From contig NZ_WQNE01000013.1 in assembly GCF_009759665.1 (NCBI RefSeq), forward strand, positions 120,965-184,964: a stretch of 64,000 bases of DNA. Direction: 5' to 3'. The DNA comes from Bradyrhizobium cajani (GTDB lineage: Bacteria; Pseudomonadota; Alphaproteobacteria; Rhizobiales; Xanthobacteraceae). Under the pieces are notes generated by a model. The model was not told the origin of the DNA. It searched no databases and saw only the letters and a list, made by a program, of their open reading frames with translations. Position numbers and translations under genes: made by a program. Below, in pieces: positions 52,105 to 60,477 of the stretch (positions within the stretch are counted from its first letter, which is position 1; each line of letters opens with the position of its first letter).

Positions 52105-52428
52105 TCAGACCTGCCGCTCCGGCAGTCTCAGCACGAGCCCGTCGAGTGCGGGCGTGATCGCGATCTGGCACGAGAGCCGGCTGTTCGGCAGCCGCTCGGT
52201 GGCGGTGCCGTCGAGCAATGCGTCCTCGACATCCGCGATCGCCGGCAGGCGCGCGAGCCAGCTCTCGTCGACATAGACGTGGCAGGTCGCGCACATGGCG
52301 TTGCCGCCGCATTCGGCCAGGATGCCGTCGAGGCCGTGGCGCGTGGCGGCCTGCATGGCGCTCTCGCCCTCGCCGGTCTCGACGCGTTCGATCTTGCCGT
52401 CGGCATGGATGAAAGTGATGGCGGGCAT
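52105..52428 (-). CDS. [2Fe-2S] ferredoxin partner of the P450
   Basis: 107-residue adrenodoxin/putidaredoxin-type ferredoxin. The cluster ligands are Cys40, Cys46 and Cys49 (ECGGNAMCATCHVYV) and Cys87 (SRLSCQI), the C-x5-C-x2-C-x37-C spacing of P450 ferredoxins. It transfers electrons to the neighbouring CYP199 enzyme; the ferredoxin reductase is not in the window. It starts 11 bp after the P450 stop. The same partnership is known for the CYP199A4/HaPux pair of Rhodopseudomonas palustris. Confidence 0.93.
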   Translation of the reverse strand: MPAITFIHADGKIERVETGEGESAMQAATRHGLDGILAECGGNAMCATCHVYVDESWLARLPAIADVEDALLDGTATERLPNSRLSCQIAITPALDGLVLRLPERQV

Positions 52429-52439
52429 GAAGCTCCTCG

Positions 52440-53657
52440 TCAGGCCGGGGTAATGGTGACGGGCAGGCTGTCGAGCCCGCGCAGCGTGTTGTTGAAGCGG
52501 CGTTTCGGCTCGCCTGTGATCTCGATCTTCGCGATGCGCCGCGCCAGCGCCATCAGCATCACCTCGCCTTCGAGGCGCGCGACGAGCTGGCCGACGCACA
52601 TGTGGATGCCGGAGCCGAAGCCGACATGGCCGGAGGTGCGGCGGGTGATGTCGTAACTGTCGGGCTTGTCCCAGCGGCGGGGATCGCGATTGGCTGCCGC
52701 GAGGAACATCAACACCTTCTCGCCCTCGCCGATCTTTGCACCGGAGAGCTCCACCTCGCGCGTGGTGGTGCGGAAGAAGGTCTGCACCGGGCTTTCGAAA
52801 CGCACGGCTTCCTCGAACGCGCCGCGCGCAAGCGAGAGGTCCTCGCGCAGGCGCTGCCATTGATCCGGGAAGCGGGCGAGGCAGTAGACCGCGGCGCCGA
52901 TGCCGTTGACCGTGGTGTCGAGCCCGGCCGACAGCAGTGAGCGCACCAGGAGCGGCGCCTCGGTCGCGGTGATTTCGCCGTCGTCGACGCGGGCGTGGAT
53001 GCAGGCGCCGAAGCCGCCGGGCGCCAGATTCTCGCGCTGGCACTGCTCGGCGACATAGGCCTGGTGCGGCGCCGAGCGCTCGATCGCCTCCTGGCGCAAC
53101 TGGTTGGGCGGGCCGAACGCGTTGAACACGACGCTCGCATAGGGGATCAGATGCTCGCGGCCTTCCGCCTTGAGCCCGAGCGCATCCGGAAAGATCGAGA
53201 GCGGATAGGCCTCGGCGAGATCGGTGATCGCATCGAAGCTGCGCTTGTCCAGCAGGGCATCGACCCGCGCCTCGGCGGCCGCGGCAAAGCGGTCGCGCAC
53301 CTGCTTCATCACCGTCGGCGACAGCACCTTCGACAGCACGGCCCGGGTGCGGGTGTGCGCGGGCGGATCGGCCTCCAGGATCAGGCTCGGCGGCCGCCAC
53401 GGCGTCTCCTTCTTGAAGTCGGACAGGCCGACACCGCGGCTGGAGCAGAAGGTCGCAGGATCGTTCAGCACGGCGTGGACTTCGGCATAGCGCGCCACGC
53501 CATAGACGTTCCATTTATCCAGATAGACCACCGGCCCCGCCTCCCGCAGCTTCTCGTGCGTGGGATAGGGATCGGCAAAAAAACTCATCGCGAACGGATC
53601 GACGTCGAGATGCGGGACGGCTGATGGACCGATTACAGGGGAGTTGGGTACAGTCAT
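52440..53657 (-). CDS. Cytochrome P450, CYP199A-type (para-substituted benzoate monooxygenase)
   Basis: 405-residue P450. Heme motif GFGSGIHMCVGQ with Cys354, the ExxR pair Glu283/Arg286 and the I-helix AGLDTT (244-249) are intact. The sequence closely follows CYP199A4 as remembered: its benzoate-carboxylate contacts Arg92, Ser95 and Ser244 correspond to Arg88, Ser91 and Ser240 here, and Phe182/Phe185 to Phe178/Phe181. CYP199A enzymes demethylate 4-methoxybenzoate and oxidise other para-substituted benzoates to 4-hydroxybenzoate-type products. It is the first gene of a P450-ferredoxin-binding protein operon. Confidence 0.94.
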   Translation of the reverse strand: MTVPNSPVIGPSAVPHLDVDPFAMSFFADPYPTHEKLREAGPVVYLDKWNVYGVARYAEVHAVLNDPATFCSSRGVGLSDFKKETPWRPPSLILEADPPAHTRTRAVLSKVLSPTVMKQVRDRFAAAAEARVDALLDKRSFDAITDLAEAYPLSIFPDALGLKAEGREHLIPYASVVFNAFGPPNQLRQEAIERSAPHQAYVAEQCQRENLAPGGFGACIHARVDDGEITATEAPLLVRSLLSAGLDTTVNGIGAAVYCLARFPDQWQRLREDLSLARGAFEEAVRFESPVQTFFRTTTREVELSGAKIGEGEKVLMFLAAANRDPRRWDKPDSYDITRRTSGHVGFGSGIHMCVGQLVARLEGEVMLMALARRIAKIEITGEPKRRFNNTLRGLDSLPVTITPA

Positions 53658-53669
53658 GGGAGGCCTCCC

Positions 53670-53718
53670 TCACTTTGATCTTGTGAAAGGCGCGCGCATG
53701 CCCTTAGGTCTTTGGGCA
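53670..53718. promoter_or_regulatory. Divergent CYP199/marR promoter with short inverted repeats
   Basis: TCAC-N9-GTGA with a GATC centre (53670-53686) and TGCCC-N10-GGGCA (53699-53718) lie in the 83-bp gap between the P450 and MarR genes. Either could be the MarR operator. Only symmetry and position support this. Confidence 0.4.
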
Positions 53719-53740
53719 CGCCGCGAGTCAAAAGCCCGAT

Positions 53741-54244
53741 ATGCCGCCGCCCTCGACCCGATCCCGCCAGAAGCCTGCGCCCATTGACGTGGGGCCGACG
53801 CTCGATCTCGACCGTTACGTCCCGGCCTTCGTCACCTTCATCGCCAACAAGCTCTCGAACAGCGCGACCGCATTTTACCAGCGGCAGTTCGGCGTCAACG
53901 TCACGGAATGGCGGATCATGTCGCTGCTGGCGATCGAGCCCGGCATCCCGGCCTCGCGCATCTGCCACGTCATCGGCTTCGACAAGGGGCCGGTGAGCCG
54001 GACCCTCGCGGGGCTCGAGAAGCGCGGGCTGGTTTCGATCCGCACCGACCCGAACGACGGCCGCACCCATTCGATTTCGCTGACGGCGAAGGGCCGCTCC
54101 ACCCACGACAAGGTGATCGTCGCGGCGCTCGAACGCGAGCGGCGCCTGTTGTCCTGCCTCAGCAAGGACGAGCGCGAGGTGCTGATCGATCTGCTGCGCC
54201 GGCTGCATGAAAATCTCGGCGCGGTGACCGGCGCCGGCACCTGA
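53741..54244 (+). CDS. MarR-family regulator divergent from the P450 operon
   Basis: 167-residue MarR regulator. The winged helix covers about residues 55-125: EWRIMSLLAIEPGIPASRIC, DKGPVSRTLAGLEKRGLV and the wing DPNDGRTHSISLTAKG. It is divergent from the CYP199 operon by 83 bp and is probably its repressor, relieved by an aromatic acid or its CoA ester. The N-terminal 25 residues are extra and possibly unstructured. Confidence 0.9.
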   Translation: MPPPSTRSRQKPAPIDVGPTLDLDRYVPAFVTFIANKLSNSATAFYQRQFGVNVTEWRIMSLLAIEPGIPASRICHVIGFDKGPVSRTLAGLEKRGLVSIRTDPNDGRTHSISLTAKGRSTHDKVIVAALERERRLLSCLSKDEREVLIDLLRRLHENLGAVTGAGT

Positions 54245-54475
54245 CAGATCGCGCGCCGGGCGCAACCTCCTGTCATATCCGGGCATGCGCCGGCATTTGC
54301 CGGCGGCACCACTTCTGCCGCGCATTGTTTCCTCCAGAATCAGACGCAGCGGTTCGCCGCCGTCATCCTTGTCTGGAACGGTTCGCACAAATTAGTTGCT
54401 TAGGCAACAAAAGAATCGGCAAGATAATGCGGCAGGCTGGCTGGCCTATTGGACAGGCTGTCACACACCCACCTC
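54245..54475. other. Intergenic stretch after the MarR gene
   Basis: No gene recognised. An AT-rich segment (AAATTAGTTGCTTAGGCAAC, about 54390-54409) has a small dyad GTTGC/GCAAC. A palindromic repeat follows. Confidence 0.35.
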
Positions 54476-54600
54476 GTCATTCCGGGGCGCGCGTAGCGCG
54501 AACTATGGTGCGCAATTGCGCACCGGAGAATCCATCGGGCAACAACCCCAGCGGCGAAATGGATTCCGGGCTCGCGCCAAAAGGCGCGCCCCGGAATGAC
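54476..54600. repeat. GTCATTCCGG-family palindromic repeat
   Basis: 125-bp inverted repeat (GTCATTCCGGGGCGCGCG ... GGCGCGCCCCGGAATGAC) with an inner GGTGCGCAATTGCGCACC hairpin. Third copy of the family at 18022-18120 and 23920-23997. Confidence 0.85.
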
Positions 54601-54673
54601 AGCGAGATTGCCTGCACCGCCCGACTAAGCAGCCACGTCTTCACATCGCTGAGGCATCGCCGCAGCAGTCAAT

Positions 54674-56530
54674 TCACCCGACGCAACCGATCCACTCACC
54701 CGCCTCATCATCATTCAACCGCGCTACCGCATCGGCACGGCGCGTCAACACGGCACGTTGGTTGATGTAGCCCTTGTCGGTGATCTCGCCGCCGTCGACC
54801 GAGGCCGGCTCGGCGAGCAGCAGCGCCCGCGTGGCGTGACCGGAGGAGTTGGCGCTTTGCTGCTTCAGTTTCGCAAGGCCCTGAGCGACTGCAGCTCTGA
54901 TCTTCTCATGCGTCAGCACCTCATTCACGCCTGCCGTCTCGGGCAGGCCGGCATGAGCGCGGCAGGCGGCGATGTTCGGAAACACCAGGAAGCGGACGTC
55001 GTCGCCGCCGTGACCGGTGACGACGATGTCCTGCGCGAGCGGCGCCAGCGCGGCGATACCGGCCATGCGTAGCGTACCGACACTGACCCAGGTGCCGGAA
55101 TTGAGCTTGAAGTCTTCCGCGACGCGGCCATCGAAGAACAGGCCGCGTTCCGGTCGTTCGACATCGGCGAACTTCACGGCGTCTCCGATGAGATAGAAGC
55201 CCTCGTCGTCGAAAGCCTGCTTCGTCAGCTCCGGCGCCTTCCAATAGCCCGGCGTGACGTTGGGACCGCGGACGCGGACCTCCAGCTTGTCGCCGGAGGT
55301 GACGAGCTTCAGTTCCGTGCCGGGGATAGGCACGCCGATATTGCCGGAGCGCTCGGCGAGGAAATGGCAGTCGGCCGCAAGTGGCGAGGTCTCGGTCGAG
55401 CCCCAGGCGGAGACCATCGGCAGCGCACGGCCGGCGGTCTCGATGGACAGCTGCTCCAGAGCGTCCCAGAGATTTTGCGGCAACGCTGCGCCGGCATAGA
55501 AGGCGAACTTCACCCCGCCGAAGAAGCGGCGGCGCAGATCCTCGTCGCTGCGCAGTGCCGCAATCAGCATGTCGAAGCCGCGCGGCACGTTGAAATAGAC
55601 CGTCGGTATCACGCTTTTCAGATTGGCAAGCGACGTCGCAAAGAGTCCGGGCGCGGGCTTGCCGCCATCGATATAGAGCGAGCCGCCGTTGCGCAGCACC
55701 AGGTTGAAATTGTGGTTGGCACCGAAAGTATGGCTCCAGGGCAGCCAGTCGAGAATGACGAGGTCACCGCGGCCGGGTTCGAGGAACGTCCAGGTCTGCG
55801 CCTTGGCCTGCTGGCTCGAGGTCAGCATGCGCTGGGTGTTGATGACCGCCTTGGGCGTGCCGGTCGAGCCCGAGGTGAACAGGAATTTTGCGATCGTGTC
55901 CGGCGTCACCGCGGCAAAGGCTCTTGCGACGTCGGGCGTCTCCGGCGTTGTCGCGATGCTGCGGAACGCAAGCGCGACGGCATCGTCGCCATTGCCGCTG
56001 ATGATCTGCGCCTGATGCAGCGGCTCGATCGCAGCCAGCGCCGCTGCAAATGGCTTGGTCGCGGCAACATAGATCGCGCCGGGCTCGAGCAGCGTGATCA
56101 TGCTTCTGAGCTTGTCGAAATCCTTCGACATCAGCGAATAGGCGGGCGAGATCGCGGCAGAGGGCACGCCGACATGCTGGGCGGCAAGCGCCAGCAGCGC
56201 ATGGTCGATGCTGTTGTCGGAGAGGATGACGACGGGACGCTCCGCGCTGAGGCCCTGCGCCAAAATCCAGGACGCCACCGCGCGCACCTGGCGCAGCGCC
56301 TGCGCGTAAGTGACGGTGGTCCAGGGCGCTTCGGCACTGCTGCGCTCGGCGAGGAAGGTCGTATCCGGCGTTTGCCGCGCCCATTGCTCCAGCCAGTCGC
56401 CGGTGCAGCGCGCGCTCTCGCCAAGAGGTTCGGGCGAACGCAGCACGATGCTGCCGTCGGCGCGATGCTCGGCGAGCGTCCTTGGCGTTGCGAACAGGCC
56501 GGCAACGTCACCGCGTGGGGCGGTTGTCAT
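54674..56530 (-). CDS. Feruloyl-CoA synthetase (hydroxycinnamate-CoA ligase)
   Basis: 618-residue adenylate-forming ligase. The P-loop FTSGSTGTPKA is at 218-228, the second motif AWGSTETSPLA near 375, GPNVTPGYWKAPELT near 425 and the hinge FFDGRVAEDFKLNSGTWVSV near 470, which is the feruloyl-CoA synthetase layout (FDGRxxEDFKL instead of GRxxDxIK). It activates ferulate, coumarate or similar acids. GAGGAGGAAACC precedes the ATG. It is divergent from a MarR gene; the hydratase/lyase and aldehyde dehydrogenase partners are not in the window. Confidence 0.88.
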   Translation of the reverse strand: MTTAPRGDVAGLFATPRTLAEHRADGSIVLRSPEPLGESARCTGDWLEQWARQTPDTTFLAERSSAEAPWTTVTYAQALRQVRAVASWILAQGLSAERPVVILSDNSIDHALLALAAQHVGVPSAAISPAYSLMSKDFDKLRSMITLLEPGAIYVAATKPFAAALAAIEPLHQAQIISGNGDDAVALAFRSIATTPETPDVARAFAAVTPDTIAKFLFTSGSTGTPKAVINTQRMLTSSQQAKAQTWTFLEPGRGDLVILDWLPWSHTFGANHNFNLVLRNGGSLYIDGGKPAPGLFATSLANLKSVIPTVYFNVPRGFDMLIAALRSDEDLRRRFFGGVKFAFYAGAALPQNLWDALEQLSIETAGRALPMVSAWGSTETSPLAADCHFLAERSGNIGVPIPGTELKLVTSGDKLEVRVRGPNVTPGYWKAPELTKQAFDDEGFYLIGDAVKFADVERPERGLFFDGRVAEDFKLNSGTWVSVGTLRMAGIAALAPLAQDIVVTGHGGDDVRFLVFPNIAACRAHAGLPETAGVNEVLTHEKIRAAVAQGLAKLKQQSANSSGHATRALLLAEPASVDGGEITDKGYINQRAVLTRRADAVARLNDDEAGEWIGCVG

Positions 56531-56601
56531 GGTTTCCTCCTCGCCCGGAACCGGGATCGACCACAGCCTCGTTCCGGGCTGCTATGGTCATAATGTTGGG
56601 C

Positions 56602-56628
56602 ACGACAATTGTTGTCGTCAACAACAAT
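56602..56628. promoter_or_regulatory. Overlapping inverted repeats in the ligase/MarR promoter
   Basis: ACGACAA-N3-TTGTCGT (56602-56618) overlaps ATTGTTGT ... ACAACAAT (56608-56628). The region lies between the divergent ligase and MarR genes, as in CouR-controlled coumarate genes of Rhodopseudomonas. Likely the MarR operator. Confidence 0.6.
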
Positions 56629-56666
56629 CTTCCGCTCGCGCCATTGAGGCGCTAAGGTTACGCGGC

Positions 56667-56672
56667 AGGAGA
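56667..56672 (+). promoter_or_regulatory. AGGAGA ribosome site fixing a TTG start
   Basis: AGGAGA lies six bases before TTG at 56679. No in-frame ATG exists between the divergent ligase start and the helix-turn-helix, and upstream ATGs lie inside the ligase gene. Confidence 0.75.
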
Positions 56673-56678
56673 GACGAT

Positions 56679-57170
56679 TTGACAGCCAGCGCAGCCCAGA
56701 CTTCCTCACGCAAACGCGCCGGCAACGGCGCCGCGCGTATCGACGCCGACGAGATCGGCCTCGACGCACTGGTCGGGCATGCCGGCTATGCCGTGCGGCG
56801 CTTCCAGATCTGGATCTTCCAGGACTTCATCAGGACGCTCGGCGAGGTCGACATCCGGCCGACGCAATATTCGGTGCTGACGGTGATCGGCGCCAATCCC
56901 GGCCTGTCGCAGATGGCGGTGGCCAATCGCCTCGGCATCGAGCGCGCCCGGCTGGTGCATCTGCTCGACAGCCTCGAACAGCGCAGGCTGGTGAAACGGA
57001 TCAAATCGAAGACGGACCGGCGCGCGCACGCGCTGCACCTCACCGCGCAGGGCGAGACGGCACTGGCAAAGTTCAAGCGCCTCGCCGCCGAGCACGAGCG
57101 GAATGTCGAGGCCAAGATCGGCAGGGAGAACCGGCAGCGGCTGCTCCAGATCCTCGCGGACTTCACCTGA
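56679..57170 (+). CDS. MarR-family regulator of the feruloyl-CoA synthetase gene (CouR/FerC-like)
   Basis: 163-residue MarR protein started by TTG with a good ribosome site. The winged helix lies at about residues 55-125: RPTQYSVLTVIGANPGLSQM, AVANRLGIERARLVHLLDSL and the wing SKTDRRAHALHLTAQG. CouR and FerC, which repress hydroxycinnamate genes, bind p-coumaroyl- or feruloyl-CoA. The divergent arrangement with the ligase supports that role here. Confidence 0.88.
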   Translation: MTASAAQTSSRKRAGNGAARIDADEIGLDALVGHAGYAVRRFQIWIFQDFIRTLGEVDIRPTQYSVLTVIGANPGLSQMAVANRLGIERARLVHLLDSLEQRRLVKRIKSKTDRRAHALHLTAQGETALAKFKRLAAEHERNVEAKIGRENRQRLLQILADFT

Positions 57171-57364
57171 CCTTTCCTGCCCATGATTTGGGCAAATGCC
57201 CGCAACAGGGCGTTGATGCCGCAGCCCAATCACTCGTCGAAATATCCCCCAAGTCTCTGATCCCACGATAATATCCGGAGCACGCGCCGTGCCTGGATTC
57301 TGTACACAATGGCACATCGCTTGCTTCAATCCGGGTGAGGACACGATGCCGGAGTTTTGTCGCC

Positions 57365-59167
57365 ATGGGGGCTGAGCAGCCTGAAACGATCGCCGCGATT
57401 GTGGCCGCGCATCGCGCGGGCACGCTCACGCCGGCACAGACGGTCGCGCGGACCTATCAGCGCATCCGGGACCACAACGATCCCGCCGTCTTCATCAGCC
57501 TGCGCGATGAGAAGGACGCGATCGCGGAGGCTTCAAGCCTCGCCACGAAGGATGCGGCGAGCCTGCCGCTCTACGGCGTGCCGGTCGCGGTGAAGGACAA
57601 TATCGACGCGCTGGGCTTTCCGACCACCGCGGCCTGCCCGGCCTTCTCATATACGCCGACGCATGACTCGACCGCCGTGGCGCGTCTGCGTGCCGCCGGC
57701 GCCATCATCATCGGCAAGACCAATCTCGACCAGTTCGCAACCGGCCTCGTCGGCGTGCGTTCGCCCTACGGCATCCCCAGAAATTCGATCCGCGAGGATC
57801 TCGTTCCGGGCGGATCGAGCTCGGGATCGGCGGTCGCCGTCGGCGCCGGGCTCGTACCACTATCCTTGGGGACCGACACCGCTGGCTCAGGCCGCGTGCC
57901 GGCGATGCTGAACAACATCGTCGGGCTGAAGCCAAGCCTCGGCATGATCTCGACCGCGGGCCTCGTGCCGGCCTGCCGCACGCTCGACTGCATCTCGGTC
58001 TTCGCGTTGACGGTCGACGACGCCGCGCTCGCGCTGTCGGTGATGGCGGGCGCCGACCCGACCGATCCGTTCACGCGCGACCGGCCGCTGGGCCCGGTCA
58101 CGCCGTTTCCGCCAAACTTGCGCCTCGGCGTGCCGCGCAACGGGCAATTGATCTTCTTCGGCGACAGGAAGGCGGAAGCGGCTTACGGCGAAGCGCTGAA
58201 GCGCTGGACGGTGCTTGGCGCGAGGCTGGTCGAGTTCGACCTCGAGCCGTTCTACGAGACTGCGCGGCTGCTCTATGAAGGGCCCTGGGTCGCTGAACGC
58301 TATCTCGTGATCAAGAATCTGCTGGCCTCCGCACCCGATGCGATCCATCCGGTGACGCGCGAGATCACCGCCGCCGGCGCGCGCCTGACGGCCGCGGAAA
58401 CTTTCTCAGCGCTCTACCGCCTGCAGGGCCTGCGCAAGGTCGCCGAGCGCACCTTGGCCAATATCGACGCGCTGGTGCTGCCGACAGCGCCGACGGCCTA
58501 TACGACCGCGCAGGTGATGGCCAATCCGATCGAGCTCAACAGCCGGCTCGGCACCTACACAAACTTTGTGAATCTGCTCGACCTCTGCGGCCTTGCCGTG
58601 CCGGCGTCGATGCGCGCGGACGGGATTCCGTTCGGCATCACGCTGCTCGCGCCCGCCGGACGCGACGCGCTGCTCGCCAGCATTGGCCGCGCCTTCCATG
58701 CGGATACGAAGCTGAGCCTCGGGGCAAAGGGCGTAGCGCAAGCCCCGCTAGCGCCGCTTCCCACGAGCAGCGGCGACGAAATTCCGATTGCGGTCGTCGG
58801 CGCGCATCTCTCCGGCATGGCGCTGAACGGCGAGTTGAAAGCGCTGAACGCGCGCCTAGTCGAAGCGACCAGGACAGCGCCCGACTACAAGCTCTATGCA
58901 CTGCCGACCACGCCGCCGAAGCCGGGCATGCTGCGCGTCGCGGCCGGCAAGGGCACATCGATCGAGCTGGAAATCTGGTCGCTCTCGTCGTCCGCTTTCG
59001 GCAGGTTCGTCAACGCGATTCCCGCGCCGATGGCGATCGGCACCGTGCGCCTTGCCGATGGCCGGAGCGTGAAGGGATTCCTGGTCGAGCCGGAGGTGCT
59101 GGGCGATGCCCGCGACATCACAGCCTATGGCGGCTGGCGGAAGTTTATGGCGGAAGTGGCGACGTAG
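57365..59167 (+). CDS. atzF: Allophanate hydrolase (AtzF/DUR-type)
   Basis: 600-residue two-domain enzyme. The N-terminal amidase domain (about 1-440) carries the Ser-cisSer-Lys triad Lys77 (PVAVKDNID), Ser151 (GGSSSGS) and Ser175 (DTAGSGR). The C-terminal domain (about 465-595) is the allophanate-hydrolase C-terminal fold (VGAHLSGMALNGEL, YALPTTPPKPGMLRV, GWRKFMAEV). It splits allophanate to ammonia and carbon dioxide, the last step of urea or cyanuric acid/biuret catabolism. ATG at 57365 follows GGAG. It is convergent with the GntR-AtzEGH group. Confidence 0.93.
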   Translation: MGAEQPETIAAIVAAHRAGTLTPAQTVARTYQRIRDHNDPAVFISLRDEKDAIAEASSLATKDAASLPLYGVPVAVKDNIDALGFPTTAACPAFSYTPTHDSTAVARLRAAGAIIIGKTNLDQFATGLVGVRSPYGIPRNSIREDLVPGGSSSGSAVAVGAGLVPLSLGTDTAGSGRVPAMLNNIVGLKPSLGMISTAGLVPACRTLDCISVFALTVDDAALALSVMAGADPTDPFTRDRPLGPVTPFPPNLRLGVPRNGQLIFFGDRKAEAAYGEALKRWTVLGARLVEFDLEPFYETARLLYEGPWVAERYLVIKNLLASAPDAIHPVTREITAAGARLTAAETFSALYRLQGLRKVAERTLANIDALVLPTAPTAYTTAQVMANPIELNSRLGTYTNFVNLLDLCGLAVPASMRADGIPFGITLLAPAGRDALLASIGRAFHADTKLSLGAKGVAQAPLAPLPTSSGDEIPIAVVGAHLSGMALNGELKALNARLVEATRTAPDYKLYALPTTPPKPGMLRVAAGKGTSIELEIWSLSSSAFGRFVNAIPAPMAIGTVRLADGRSVKGFLVEPEVLGDARDITAYGGWRKFMAEVAT

Positions 59168-59199
59168 CTCGTGTGAACGGTGCGCGCCTCACAAAGACT

Positions 59200-59330
59200 G
59201 TCGTCCCGGACAAGCGCAGCGTCGATCCGGGACCCATACCCACAGGAAGCGGTTTTGCGAAGACTCGGAGTGGGAGCTTTGCCTCACACGACCCCCTGTG
59301 GTTATGGGTCCCCGCCTTCGCGGGGACGAC
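59200..59330. repeat. Intergenic palindromic repeat, GTCGTCCC family
   Basis: 131-bp inverted repeat between the convergent atzF and gntR genes; ACCCATACCCACAGG and CCTGTGGTTATGGGT form an inner stem. The right arm matches the element at 12162-12288. It probably ends both transcripts. Confidence 0.85.
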
Positions 59331-59356
59331 ACTGAGAGTGCGGCAATAGCGTCCGC

Positions 59357-60079
59357 CTACACCGACACCGCGTAGATCTCGTACTCCCCGCGCACCAGCT
59401 CGATATGCGCGCGCATCGCCGCGGCCGCGCCCTGCTTGTCGCCGCGCATGATGGCGACGACGACGCGGTCGTGCTCGGCTTGCGACTTTGCCAATCGGCC
59501 GAGATTGCGGAACTGGGCGCGGCGGAACGGCTGCACCCGCACGCGCGTCGCCAGCGTGATCTCGGCGATATAGCCGTTCTGCGAGCCGGCATAGATGGTG
59601 TTGTGGAAGCGCTCGTTGACCTCGTGGAACCGTTCGGGATTGCCGGTGTAGCTCAGCACCCGCAGTTCCTCATGCACGGCTTCGAGTGCATGCCGCTCCG
59701 CAGCGGACATGCGCTCGGCGGCAAGGCCGGCGCAGAGCGCCTCGAGCTCCGCCATCGCCTCGAACATGCTCTTCAGCCGCTCGATCGAGGGCTGCGCCAC
59801 CACCGCGCCGCGATGGGCGCGCGCCTCGACGAGGCCGCTCGCCACGAGCTGGCGCAGCGCCTCGCGCACCGGCGTGCGCGACACGCTGAAGCGGCGCGCG
59901 ATGTCGGTTTCGTCCAGCGGCGCGCCGGGGGGCAGGGTTCCACGCACGATCTCGTCGGCAAGCTGAAGCCGCAGCTCCTCGGCGCGCGTGACCTTGTGCA
60001 GGCTGGGCTGCGGCCGGTCGACGCGCGGCACCACCGGCTCGGCCGGCAATGCTCCCTGCGGAAGATCGTCAAGCGTCAT
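59357..60079 (-). CDS. GntR-family (FadR/FCD) regulator
   Basis: 240-residue regulator. The winged helix is at about 30-100 (ELRLQLADEIVRGTLPPG, DIARRFSVSRTPVREALRQL) and the FCD ligand domain at about 110-230 (MFEAMAELEALCAGLAAERM, FHEVNERFHNTIYAGS with the His/Asp metal site). The ATG at 60077-60079 is used; the longer frame overlaps the atzH-like gene. It lies four bases downstream of the atzH-like gene, so it is probably in the same operon and controls it. Confidence 0.9.
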   Translation of the reverse strand: MTLDDLPQGALPAEPVVPRVDRPQPSLHKVTRAEELRLQLADEIVRGTLPPGAPLDETDIARRFSVSRTPVREALRQLVASGLVEARAHRGAVVAQPSIERLKSMFEAMAELEALCAGLAAERMSAAERHALEAVHEELRVLSYTGNPERFHEVNERFHNTIYAGSQNGYIAEITLATRVRVQPFRRAQFRNLGRLAKSQAEHDRVVVAIMRGDKQGAAAAMRAHIELVRGEYEIYAVSV

Positions 60080-60083
60080 ACGG

Positions 60084-60476
60084 TCAGGTCTCTTTCGACT
60101 CGTCGATGATGCTGACATGAGCGGCGACGACGCGCCAGCCCTCCGGGAAGCGAATCCAGGTCTGCATCTGCCGGCCGACCTTGCCGGGAGCCGTGTCGCG
60201 ATAGAACAGGGTCGAGGCGACCGCCGTATCGCGGCCATAGCTGGTGATCACGGTCTTTGCGGTGCGGCGGTTCAGCCCGACCGGCGAGCGGCCGGCGCGG
60301 AAACCGGAGATCGCCTCATAGCCATAGAGGTTCTCCCCGATGCCATAACGCAGCGTGCGGGGATCGTTGCGGAACAGCTCGCCGAGCACGGCGACGTCGT
60401 TGCTGACGAGGGCCTGCTCATAGCGCTCGAACGCGGCTTTGACTTCCGCGATCACCTCGGGGAGATCGATCTCCAT
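60084..60476 (-). CDS. atzH: AtzH-like (DUF3225) SnoaL-fold protein
   Basis: 130-residue protein with an NTF2/SnoaL fold: FERYEQALVSNDVAVLGELF, TLRYGIGENLYGYEAISGFR and TWIRFPEGWRVVAAHVSIID. This is the DUF3225 layout that accompanies AtzE-AtzG in s-triazine and related gene clusters. It starts one base before the atzE-like stop, consistent with a coupled operon. Reported AtzH acts on decarboxylation side products of the pathway; its role here is inferred from context. Confidence 0.85.
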   Translation of the reverse strand: MEIDLPEVIAEVKAAFERYEQALVSNDVAVLGELFRNDPRTLRYGIGENLYGYEAISGFRAGRSPVGLNRRTAKTVITSYGRDTAVASTLFYRDTAPGKVGRQMQTWIRFPEGWRVVAAHVSIIDESKET

Positions 60477-60477
60477 C

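Noticed and set aside
52105..53514. 469-codon frame through the ferredoxin and P450 region
   Set aside because: Only its last 107 codons are real (the ferredoxin). The rest is the P450 gene in the wrong frame, full of Arg and Ala.
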